NCBI RefSeq assembly: GCF_003286075.1
Contig: NZ_QLUV01000010.1
Coordinates: 62,001 to 126,000 of the forward strand
DNA from: Paracoccus endophyticus
Lineage (GTDB): Bacteria; Pseudomonadota; Alphaproteobacteria; Rhodobacterales; Rhodobacteraceae
Length of the DNA: 64,000 nt
Reading direction: 5' to 3'
Position 1 is the stretch's first letter. Each line of letters starts with the position of its first letter. The notes under the pieces are model-generated. The model saw only the letters and a list, made by a program, of their open reading frames with translations, searched no databases and was not told the origin of the DNA. Below are positions 57,717 to 64,000 of this stretch, piece by piece. Made by a program: the position numbers and the translations under genes.

Positions 57717-58835
57717 ATGCAGTATGAAAAGCCCGGACCTGTCGAGCGCGACTGGTCGGACGCCATCTCGGGCATCGAGAGCATCATCGAGGATGCGCGC
57801 AACGGCCGCATGTTCATCCTGGTGGACCATGAGGACCGCGAGAACGAGGGCGACCTGGTCATTCCTGCCCAGATGGCCACGCCCGACGCCATCAACTTCA
57901 TGGCGACGCATGGGCGCGGGCTGATCTGCCTGGCGCTGCCGGCGGCGCGGATCGACGCGCTGGGGCTGCAACTGATGTCGCCCAAGAACTCCAGCCGTCA
58001 CGAGACGGCCTTCACCATGTCGATCGAGGCGCGCGAGGGCGTCACGACCGGCATCAGCGCCCATGACCGCGCCCGCACCATCAGCGTCGCCATCGACCCG
58101 ACACGCGGCGCGGCCGACATCGCGACGCCCGGCCACGTGTTCCCGCTGCGCGCCCGCGATGGCGGCGTGCTGGTGCGCGCCGGCCACACCGAGGCCGCGG
58201 TGGACGTCGCGCGGCTGGCCGGGCTGAACCCGTCGGGCGTGATCTGCGAGATCATGAACGCCGACGGGACCATGGCGCGGCTGCCCGACCTTGTGGCCTT
58301 TGCCCAGGCCCACGGGCTGAAGATCGGCACGATCAGCGACCTGATCGCCTATCGCCGCCGCCACGACAACCTGATCGCCGAGCGCGACCAGAGGACCGTC
58401 ACGTCGGCGCACGGCGGCCAGTGGACGATGCGGGTCTTTGCCGACGAGACGCAGGGCGCCGAACACATCGTGATGACAAAGGGCGACCTGACCGCGCCCG
58501 GTCCGGTGATGGTGCGGATGCACGCCCTTGACCCGCTGCATGACGCGCTGGGGATCGAGCGCAAGGGCGCGGGCGATCTGGCCGGCGCGATGCGCATGAT
58601 CGCGGCCGAGGGCCGGGGCGCGGTCGTGCTGCTGCGCGACCTGTCGCCGGTGCTGCCGCGGCAGGGGGAACAGTCGCCCCACATCCTGCGCCAGTACGGG
58701 CTGGGCGCGCAGATCCTGTCGGCGCTGGGGCTGTCCGAACTGATCCTGCTGACGAACTCGGCCCCGGTGAAGGTCGTGGGCCTTGACGGCTATGGGCTTT
58801 CGATCCATTCCACCCGTCCCATCCCGCAGGACTGA
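57717..58835 (+). CDS. ribBA: 3,4-dihydroxy-2-butanone-4-phosphate synthase with degenerate GTP cyclohydrolase II domain
   Basis: A 372-residue RibBA-type fusion. The N-terminal RibB domain is intact (DHEDRENEGDLV, MSIEAREGVTTGISAHDRA, RAGHTEAAVDVARLAG). The C-terminal half aligns with GTP cyclohydrolase II but the zinc cysteines of the usual CLTGD...RCDC block are missing; the place reads VRMHALDPLHDALGIER. It therefore very likely makes only the four-carbon precursor, and RibA must be elsewhere. I use ATG 57717 (MQYEKPG) with GCAGGAT upstream; an ATG at 57594 would add 41 Pro/Arg-rich residues. Confidence 0.9.
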   Translation: MQYEKPGPVERDWSDAISGIESIIEDARNGRMFILVDHEDRENEGDLVIPAQMATPDAINFMATHGRGLICLALPAARIDALGLQLMSPKNSSRHETAFTMSIEAREGVTTGISAHDRARTISVAIDPTRGAADIATPGHVFPLRARDGGVLVRAGHTEAAVDVARLAGLNPSGVICEIMNADGTMARLPDLVAFAQAHGLKIGTISDLIAYRRRHDNLIAERDQRTVTSAHGGQWTMRVFADETQGAEHIVMTKGDLTAPGPVMVRMHALDPLHDALGIERKGAGDLAGAMRMIAAEGRGAVVLLRDLSPVLPRQGEQSPHILRQYGLGAQILSALGLSELILLTNSAPVKVVGLDGYGLSIHSTRPIPQD

Positions 58836-58841
58836 TCCGCC

Positions 58842-59402
58842 ATGGCCGCGCTGACCGAACACACCACCCTGCCCACGCCGCGGTTCGACGCGCCGGTGCG
58901 GCTGCTGATCGTCGTCGCGCCGTATTACCGGGCGATCGTGGACGGGCTGATCGCGGGCGCGCGGGCGGCGGCGACCAGCGCCGGGGCCGGCGTTGATCTG
59001 GTTGAGGTGCCGGGCGCGCTGGAGATTCCGACCGCCATCGGCATCGCGGGCCGGCTGGCGGATTATGACGGCTTCGTGGCGCTGGGATGCGTGATCCGGG
59101 GCGAGACGACCCATTACGACACCGTCTGCAACGACAGCTCGCGCGGGTTGGCCCTGCTGGGCCTGCAGGGCCTGTGCATCGGCAACGGCATCCTGACGGT
59201 CGAGACGATGGACCAGGCCGTGGTCCGTGCCGACCCCGAGGGGATGGACAAGGGCGGCGGGGCCGCGGCCGCGGCGCTGCATCTGGTGGCGCTGCACCGT
59301 CGGTGGGCAGGCGCGCGCCGACCGCTCGGCTTCGGCCGCGACGAGCCTGCGCGCGACGTGATCCGCCTGGCGGGCGAGCTGGACGGGACGGCAGGCGCAT
59401 GA
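58842..59402 (+). CDS. ribH: 6,7-dimethyl-8-ribityllumazine synthase
   Basis: A 186-residue lumazine synthase. The catalytic His91 lies in VIRGETTHYDTV, with VPGALEIPTAI and GGGAAAAALHLV also conserved. It is longer than the usual 155-160 residues because of a C-terminal tail (RPLGFGRDEPARDVI). It begins seven bases after ribBA and overlaps nusB by ATGA. Confidence 0.95.
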   Translation: MAALTEHTTLPTPRFDAPVRLLIVVAPYYRAIVDGLIAGARAAATSAGAGVDLVEVPGALEIPTAIGIAGRLADYDGFVALGCVIRGETTHYDTVCNDSSRGLALLGLQGLCIGNGILTVETMDQAVVRADPEGMDKGGGAAAAALHLVALHRRWAGARRPLGFGRDEPARDVIRLAGELDGTAGA

Positions 59403-59899
59403 CCGGACCCACCGTGCCCGCAGACCGGCCCCGTCCCTCGGGCGGCAACGCCCGCCGCGCCGCCAGTGCGGCGGCCCGCGTCTATGCCGTCCAGGCGCTG
59501 TTCCAGATGGAAGCGGCCGACCAGTCCGCGGACCGCGTGCTGAAGGAATTCCGGGACTGGCGCATCGGCGTGGACGAGGAGGACGGCCCCTCGCCCGAGG
59601 CGGACGAGGACCTGTTCGAGCGCATTCTGGACGGGGCCGTGAACTGGCAGGCGCGCATCGACCAGATGACCGATCGCGCACTGGTCGCCAAATGGCCGAT
59701 CGCGCGCATCGACCCGGTTCTGCGCGCGGTGTTCCGCGCGGCGGGGGCCGAGCTTGTGTCCCCCCAGACCCCGCCGCGCGTCGTGATCACGGAATATGTC
59801 GCCGTGGCGGACGCCTTCTTTCCCGACGGGCGAGAGGCGCGGTTTGTCAACGCCGTGCTGGATCACATGGCGCGCGAGGCGCGGCCCGAGGCCTTCTGA
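59399..59899 (+). CDS. nusB: Transcription antitermination factor NusB
   Basis: A 166-residue RNA-binding protein needed for rRNA antitermination. It has the RNA-binding ARVYAVQALFQME helix, RALVAKWPIARIDPVLRAVFRAAGAEL and VITEYVAVADAFFPDGREARFVNAVLD. The N terminus is Arg/Ala-rich. Start ATG 59399 overlaps the ribH stop. The ribH-nusB pair is conserved across bacteria. Confidence 0.95.
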   Translation: MTGPTVPADRPRPSGGNARRAASAAARVYAVQALFQMEAADQSADRVLKEFRDWRIGVDEEDGPSPEADEDLFERILDGAVNWQARIDQMTDRALVAKWPIARIDPVLRAVFRAAGAELVSPQTPPRVVITEYVAVADAFFPDGREARFVNAVLDHMAREARPEAF

Positions 59900-60004
59900 C
59901 GGGCCTGGTCGGCCGCCCCCTGAACCCTGCACACGCGATGGCACGCAACAGGTGACAGGTCCACAGGCGCGGTCTAGACTGGCCTCATTCGTCAGGAGGC
60001 TGCC

Positions 60005-60319
60005 ATGCCCGAACTCGTCAGGTTGTACATCCGCAACATCGCAATCGGTGGGGCGCTCGCGGCTTTGTTCACCGCGGCCCTGATCGCGTTTGACGTCGGA
60101 CATCTGCGGCATCTCGTGATGGCGACCCAGGGTGGGTTCCTCGCCGTCCTGCTGCTGTTCGTGTTCAACACGCTGGTATTTGCAGGGGTGCAGTTCGCCA
60201 TTGCGGTGATGCGCATGGGGGATCGCCCCCGTCCCCCCCGAGGCGGACTGCGCGCCCCGCACACGGGATCCCCCATCGGGGCCGAGGCGCGGGTCAAGGC
60301 AGGGCAGGCACGTCGCTGA
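60005..60319 (+). CDS. Small two-helix membrane protein
   Basis: A 104-residue protein with two membrane helices (ALAALFTAALIAFDV and GFLAVLLLFVFNTLVFAGV) and a basic C-terminal tail (RMGDRPRPPRGGLR and KAGQARR). ATG 60005 follows AGGAGG at 59995. I do not recognise the family. Confidence 0.7.
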   Translation: MPELVRLYIRNIAIGGALAALFTAALIAFDVGHLRHLVMATQGGFLAVLLLFVFNTLVFAGVQFAIAVMRMGDRPRPPRGGLRAPHTGSPIGAEARVKAGQARR

Positions 60320-60657
60320 TCGCAGTTTGCGGCTTTTCTGCAACATCTGGCGGGGCGGATTGCAGCCCCGCCTGACCTCGCTCAGCAGCGGCGCAGGGCC
60401 ACAAATCCAACACAAAGCCTGGCCGCCTATCGAGACAAGCGTCAGAAAATTATGATTCCGTTAACTTTCTCTTCGCCCTCCAGCTGATCCTGGGGGCACC
60501 GCCGCCAACGCGTGATAAGTTCCAACGGGTGCGTTCACATCCCTGTGACAGTCACAGCATTCTCTCTCCAGGGTTCACTCTGGCACTTTGCATCCTATCT
60601 TGAGTTCATAGGAGACCGCGTGACCCATACGGGTCCGCACAGGATCGAGAGGCTCTG
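60320..60657. other. Gene-free 338-base gap before the DUF481 gene
   Basis: No supported gene. The stretch has an unusual AT-rich patch (60445-60472) with a CtrA-like site, and a perfect inverted repeat CTGTGAC-A-GTCACAG at 60543-60557. A weak promoter (TTCACT, 16 bases, TATCTT at 60596) precedes the DUF481 gene. Confidence 0.55.
60450..60465 (+). promoter_or_regulatory. CtrA-like site with an embedded GANTC
   Basis: TTAT-GATTCCG-TTAAC differs by one base from TTAA-N7-TTAAC. Its spacer contains GATTC, a CcrM methylation target. It lies about 190 bases before the DUF481 gene. Confidence 0.4.
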
Positions 60658-61584
60658 ATGAAAAAGCTTTCCCTTATGGCGGGTGCAACCGCTCTGGCAA
60701 CCCTGCTTGGCACGGCCGCTTTCGCCCAGACCGAACTTGCGACCGGCGCGAACGTGACCGGCGTGACCGACATCAACGAAGGCATCAACGACGTTCAGGA
60801 CGATGTCGAGGACGACTTCGCCCGGTCCGAGGATGCCGCCCGCTTCGGCCCGGCCGACCGCCGCACCGGCACGTTCGGATCGGTCGCGATGACCTACACC
60901 GGCCGCACCGGCAACACCGAGAACCAGGACTTCAGCCTGGCTGGCCGTCTGTCCCACAACCAGGGCAACTTCCAGCAGTCGGTCGGCATCCTGCTGGAAT
61001 ACGGCGAGGATGACGACGGCGAAACGGATACCGAAAAAACCTCGGTCATCTACGAAGGCAACTACTTCATCAACGACCGCTTCTATGCCTTCGCCCTGGG
61101 CCGCGCGGCGACCGATGGCCTGGCCAACGATCTCGAAGGTCTGACGGCCGCGGAGCGTGCCGACCGCGACGGTCGTCTGAAGCGCGACGGGCTGCTGGCG
61201 TTCGGTCCGGGGTATCGCATCATCAACAACGACACCACGGCGTGGCGCGTGCAGGCGGGTGCCGGCATCCGTTACACCCAGACCATGAACACCATCGATG
61301 ACGGTGGCGTTGCGGTCACGGGCGACACGGTCGATTCGGACACCTCGCTCGGCTACATCGTGTCGTCGCGGTTCTATCACAAGTTCAACGACCAGTTCTT
61401 CCTGACGAACGACACCGACTTCCTGTCGTCTGACGCGAACGACCTGGCCACGAACGAGCTGGGCCTGAACGTCCGCATGACGGAGGCCTTCTCGACCCGC
61501 GTGTCCTACAAGACCGAGTATGTCTCGGACCGCAGTATCCGCACCGACAACACGGTCGGCGTGTCGCTGGTCTACGGCTTCTGA
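60658..61584 (+). CDS. DUF481 outer-membrane beta-barrel protein
   Basis: A 308-residue protein with a signal peptide cut after AFA (residue 23), an acidic linker (DVQDDVEDDF), then repeated amphipathic strands (SVAMTYTGRTGNTE, VGILLEYGED, TNELGLNVRM) ending in a C-terminal aromatic (VSLVYGF), typical of outer-membrane barrels recognised by BamA. The DUF481 family is salt-stress associated in some bacteria. A strong terminator follows, so it is a single gene with its own promoter. Codon use suggests high expression. Confidence 0.88.
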   Translation: MKKLSLMAGATALATLLGTAAFAQTELATGANVTGVTDINEGINDVQDDVEDDFARSEDAARFGPADRRTGTFGSVAMTYTGRTGNTENQDFSLAGRLSHNQGNFQQSVGILLEYGEDDDGETDTEKTSVIYEGNYFINDRFYAFALGRAATDGLANDLEGLTAAERADRDGRLKRDGLLAFGPGYRIINNDTTAWRVQAGAGIRYTQTMNTIDDGGVAVTGDTVDSDTSLGYIVSSRFYHKFNDQFFLTNDTDFLSSDANDLATNELGLNVRMTEAFSTRVSYKTEYVSDRSIRTDNTVGVSLVYGF

Positions 61585-61612
61585 TCCGTCCCTCGGTCAG
61601 TTGCTCTCTGGA

Positions 61613-61640
61613 AGGGGCGGCCTTGATGGCCGCCCCTTTT
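61613..61640 (+). terminator. Strong intrinsic terminator after the DUF481 gene
   Basis: Perfect 10-base stem AGGGGCGGCC / GGCCGCCCCT (61613-61622 and 61628-61637) with loop TTGAT, followed by TTT. Confidence 0.9.
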
Positions 61641-61660
61641 GGCGTCACGGGGGGCGCATG

Positions 61661-61685
61661 AAAAAGGCCGCCCCGGGGGGCGGCC
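61661..61685 (-). terminator. Minus-strand intrinsic terminator
   Basis: Read on the minus strand, GGCCGCC...GGCGGCC (inside 61685-61666) is followed by TTTTT (61665-61661). No minus-strand protein gene ends near it; the nearest, at 62438, is 750 bases away with mmcB between. Confidence 0.75.
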
Positions 61686-61800
61686 TGTTCGATGTGGCGG
61701 GAACCGCAGCGACCGTGTCGGCACAAGTTTCCCCGAAAGCCTGGATGTCCAGGTGGGCGCCGGGTAACGGGACCAGGGTCCAGTCAGAGCCAGCTCCCTC
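61661..61800 (-). ncRNA. Candidate structured small RNA of about 140 nt
   Basis: The minus strand has a perfect -10 box TATAAT at 61812-61807, then about 140 bases that can fold into a long interrupted hairpin, ending in an orphan terminator. Possible pairings on that strand are GGGA with TTCCC, GACTG with CGGTC, CGGCGC with GTGCCG, and the apical CCTGGA-CA-TCCAGG. No -35 consensus is visible. Overall shape is like 6S RNA, a 6S identity is only a guess. Confidence 0.4.
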
Positions 61801-61918
61801 GGAAGAATTATAGGCCAGTGGAAAAGATGGCCGCGCACGAGAAGAGCAGAAACCCGCCGGCTATCCAGATAGGGGCGCACCCAGCCCATCGCAAGGGCGG
61901 GCTTCGGCCTTGCGCGAT

Positions 61919-61933
61919 GTTTCCGGTTCGTTC
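61919..61933 (+). promoter_or_regulatory. One-mismatch LexA box upstream of mmcB
   Basis: GTTT-CCGGTTC-GTTC differs by one base from GTTC-N7-GTTC and lies 33 bases before the mmcB start. In Caulobacter mmcB is an SOS gene. Confidence 0.5.
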
Positions 61934-61966
61934 ATGCTGCCCGACAGCCTCTCAGGACCTTGCCCC

Positions 61967-62431
61967 ATGGACCAGCCGACCGACTCGCCGATACCGTCCA
62001 TGCCGGGCCAGCGGCTGGCGCGTGGCGTCACCCGGCATCTGATCGCCCTGGGGCACGCGCCGCTGGCCGAGTTCGTGCCCGCGCCGGGGCTGCGGGTGGA
62101 CGTGGTGTCCGTCACGCCGCGGGGCGAGATCTGGATTGTCGAGTGCAAGAGCTGCCGCGCGGATTTCACGGCCGACCGCAAGTGGCAGGGCTATCTGGAT
62201 TTCTGCGATCGGTTCTTCTGGGCGACGGACGGCGATTTCCCGTCCGGGCTGCTGCCCGAGGACAGCGGCCTGTTCGTTGCCGATCCCTATGGCGCCGAAC
62301 TGGCCCGGATGGCGCCGCTGGCCCGGCTTGCGGCCGCCCGCCGGGCGCGAGTCCTGCGCGATATCGCGCGCGTGGCGGCCTGCCGGCTGGCGCGAATCGC
62401 CGACCCCGCTGCCTTCATCGAGGCCGCGTAG
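61967..62431 (+). CDS. mmcB: MmcB family DNA repair protein
   Basis: A 154-residue protein of the MmcB family, linked to mitomycin C resistance in Caulobacter. It has a PD-(D/E)xK nuclease-like core: Asp45 in LRVDVVSV and ECK (Glu59, Lys61) in WIVECKSCRADF, then a DRKWQGYLDFCDRFFWAT block. It is likely a cytoplasmic nuclease. ATG 61967 follows CAGGACC; an ATG 19 codons upstream would run across the LexA-like box, so I reject it. Convergent with the small membrane protein gene by six bases. Confidence 0.85.
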   Translation: MDQPTDSPIPSMPGQRLARGVTRHLIALGHAPLAEFVPAPGLRVDVVSVTPRGEIWIVECKSCRADFTADRKWQGYLDFCDRFFWATDGDFPSGLLPEDSGLFVADPYGAELARMAPLARLAAARRARVLRDIARVAACRLARIADPAAFIEAA

Positions 62432-62437
62432 GCGCGC

Positions 62438-62677
62438 CTACTCTGCCGCCTCGTCCAGCAGGCGGCGCACCCAGCGGCCGCAGGCCCAGGCCGCGGGCAC
62501 GCCCAGCCCGATCGACAGCAGGACCGACAGTTCCGGCGACAGGTTGGGCCAGTCCAGCGCCCGCGCCATCAGCGCCAGCATAAACAGGTTGATCGCCACC
62601 GCCGCCGCGGCGAACGGATAGAGCAGCAGGGCCAGCTTCCACACCGGCCAGCGCCCGGGTTCAGGAACGGGTGCCAT
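62438..62677 (-). CDS. Small two-helix membrane protein downstream of nirN
   Basis: A 79-residue protein with helices (LALLLYPFAAAAVAINLFML and LSVLLSIGLGVPAAWACG) and a charged C terminus (RRLLDEAAE). ATG 62677 overlaps the nirN stop (ATGA). Its place suggests a role in the heme d1 or denitrification cluster, but I do not recognise the family. Confidence 0.65.
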   Translation of the reverse strand: MAPVPEPGRWPVWKLALLLYPFAAAAVAINLFMLALMARALDWPNLSPELSVLLSIGLGVPAAWACGRWVRRLLDEAAE

Positions 62678-63999
62678 CAGTGACTGGTGCCATCAGAAAA
62701 CGTGATCTTGTTCCAGACATTGTACTTGCCGGACGGCTTCTTCATGGGCAGCCGCCGCACCTCCTTCAGGGTCTTGGCGTCATAGACGACGACCGCGCCG
62801 TCATCCTCCCAGATGGACACCAGCGCATAACGCCCGTCCCGGGTGAATTCGGTGTGGGCGACGGTCTTGCCGGGCGCGGGGTTCAGCGTGGCCACGATCT
62901 CCAGCGTCTGCTTGTCGATGATGTGGACCTCGTCCTTGTGGGGGCCGAAGAAGACGTCCGCCCAGACATGGGGGCTGGTCTCGTGGCTGCGCAGGAAAAA
63001 GCCGGGTCCGTTCGTCCTGATCTGCTTGACCAGGCTCCAGTCCGTCATGTCGATCACCGACAGGACGCCCTCGTCCAGGTGCGGCGTGGCCATCACCTTG
63101 TGGCCGTTGCGGTCCCAGGTGATCCCCGATCCCAGGTGCGGCATCCCGGGCAAGGGCAGCTCGGCCACCTTGCCGCCGCTGATCAGGTTGATGACCACGC
63201 CCTTGGTGCCTTCGCGGTTCGTGCCGATCAGGTTCTTGTAGTCGGGGTCGAAGAAGAAGTCGTCCAGCGGCTCCTCCGTGCGGATGCGGCGACGGGCGAA
63301 CAGCCCTTCCTGCGCGCCGAAGGCTTCGGTCCCGCCCTTTTCAAAGGTATGGACATAGCCGTCGTAAAAGGGGCCGGCCTCGGGATCGGTCGCAACCTCC
63401 CAGATCTCGGGGGCGTCCTTCAGGGCCAGGATGAAGGACTTGCGCTGCGGCGCCTGATACACGGCGCTGACCCGGCTGGGGGTGCCGTCACGCGCCTCCA
63501 CCTCGATCACCTTGACCGGTTCCAGCGTGGCGGTGGACAGGATCGTCAGCGTCTGCGGCAGATAGTTGGCGACGGCCAGCCATTGCCCGTCATGGCTCAT
63601 CGCGATGTTGCGGCTGTTCAGGCCCGCACGGACGCGGCCGACCTCGCGCAGCGACCAGATGTCGTATTTCTGCACCCAGCCGTCGCGCGACATGATGAAG
63701 ACATAGCGCCCGTCCGGGCTGAACTTGGGTCCGCCATGGACCGCATAGGGCGTGGCAAAGCGGTCCAGCACGTCGAAGGTGTCGCCGTCCAGCACGCTGA
63801 CATGGTGGTCGCCGGTCTCGACGACCAGCGTGATGTTCATCGGATCGGCCTTGAACACGGGGGCCGGGGCGGGGGCATAGTCGGCGGCCATCTCGCGGCT
63901 GGCCTCGATCCGGGCCGCATCCCAATCCGGGATCTGGGCGACGGGTGCCTTGATGAAATCGACCAGGCCGGTGATCTGCTCGGCCGACAGCACGTCGCC
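62677..63999 (-). CDS. nirN: NirN-type dihydro-heme d1 dehydrogenase, 5' end outside the window
   Basis: The frame is open to the right edge, so the start and the cytochrome c heme motif lie beyond it. The visible 440 residues begin with the end of a cytochrome c domain (LSAEQITGLVDFI) and continue as an eight-bladed propeller like the heme d1 domain of NirS (VHGGPKFSPDGRYVFIMSRDG, PLPGMPHLGSGI, SVWEDDGAVVVYD-type blades, ending SDGTSH). NirN, a NirS homologue, performs the last step of heme d1 synthesis in the periplasm. NirS itself or NirF is less likely because of the attached cytochrome c end and the blade signatures. Confidence 0.82.
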   Translation of the reverse strand, partial: GDVLSAEQITGLVDFIKAPVAQIPDWDAARIEASREMAADYAPAPAPVFKADPMNITLVVETGDHHVSVLDGDTFDVLDRFATPYAVHGGPKFSPDGRYVFIMSRDGWVQKYDIWSLREVGRVRAGLNSRNIAMSHDGQWLAVANYLPQTLTILSTATLEPVKVIEVEARDGTPSRVSAVYQAPQRKSFILALKDAPEIWEVATDPEAGPFYDGYVHTFEKGGTEAFGAQEGLFARRRIRTEEPLDDFFFDPDYKNLIGTNREGTKGVVINLISGGKVAELPLPGMPHLGSGITWDRNGHKVMATPHLDEGVLSVIDMTDWSLVKQIRTNGPGFFLRSHETSPHVWADVFFGPHKDEVHIIDKQTLEIVATLNPAPGKTVAHTEFTRDGRYALVSIWEDDGAVVVYDAKTLKEVRRLPMKKPSGKYNVWNKITFSDGTSH

Positions 64000-64000
64000 G

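Larger units (their letters stand above)
61585..61966. other. Gene-free 382-base gap with two terminators and a candidate RNA
   Basis: Holds the plus-strand DUF481 terminator, a minus-strand terminator (61661-61685) facing it, a candidate structured RNA in between and the mmcB LexA-like box on the right. No protein gene is supported. Confidence 0.6.

Noticed and set aside
61808..61894. A 28-residue hydrophobic frame on the minus strand (GCAPIWIAGGFLLFS region)
   Set aside because: It would need a TTG start without ribosome-binding site, and its stop overlaps the TATAAT box. Kept in mind as a possible small membrane peptide.

Overview
This 64-kb window is high-GC chromosomal DNA that looks like an alphaproteobacterium of the Rhodobacterales, most likely Paracoccus or a close relative. 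The signs are a sciP-ctrA pair, direct-repeat LexA boxes of the alphaproteobacterial type (GTTC-N7-GTTC), a RibBA with a decayed GTP cyclohydrolase half, fused PntA plus PntB, TrmFO, and a NirN-type denitrification gene at the right edge. The species cannot be named from sequence reading alone. I saw no rRNA, tRNA, CRISPR array, insertion sequence or prophage.

0-16 kb: the end of ccmF and ccmH (cytochrome c maturation), a DUF983-Nudix pair, enolase, an endonuclease/exonuclease/phosphatase-fold protein, SelO, obgE-proB, a PlsC-type acyltransferase, aminopeptidase N, a membrane protein with a Thr/Ala-rich tail, and pntAB closed by a strong terminator. 16-30 kb: a mixed stretch with a YafK-like L,D-transpeptidase-fold lipoprotein, DUF3422, a 24-residue lipoprotein, an ArsC-like reductase, YitT, a nucleoside hydrolase, an iron-binding protein without its transporter, a Tat-type serine hydrolase, Uup, a CoA-transferase, rplU-rpmA-GNAT, sufE, and mnmA-gpx.

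30-46 kb: the cell-cycle and DNA-repair block sciP-ctrA-ligA-recG. It is followed by a tiny LexA-boxed membrane-peptide gene with its own terminator. Then come an Fe-S scaffold-like protein, hisI, trmFO-gluQ, rplY, an alpha/beta hydrolase, lldD with a lipoprotein gene, a TetR regulator, a DUF2202 ferritin-like gene behind a striking palindrome, and dnaG.

46-64 kb: rpoD behind a cluster of CGAATCA/GANTC elements, a BLUF photoreceptor, an FMN reductase, and nrdR-ribD. A three-gene Kdo capsule block (kpsS, polysaccharide export lipoprotein, kpsC) runs in reverse between ribD and ribE-ribBA-ribH-nusB. The window ends with a DUF481 outer-membrane protein, a candidate structured RNA, LexA-boxed mmcB, and a nirN gene that runs off the edge.

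Most genes are housekeeping. Translational coupling by 4-base ATGA or GTGA overlaps is common and helped fix several starts. The most unusual item is the self-contained unit at 36035-36325, a LexA box, a 36-residue hydrophobic peptide and a perfect terminator. It has the architecture of an SOS-induced division inhibitor such as Caulobacter SidA.
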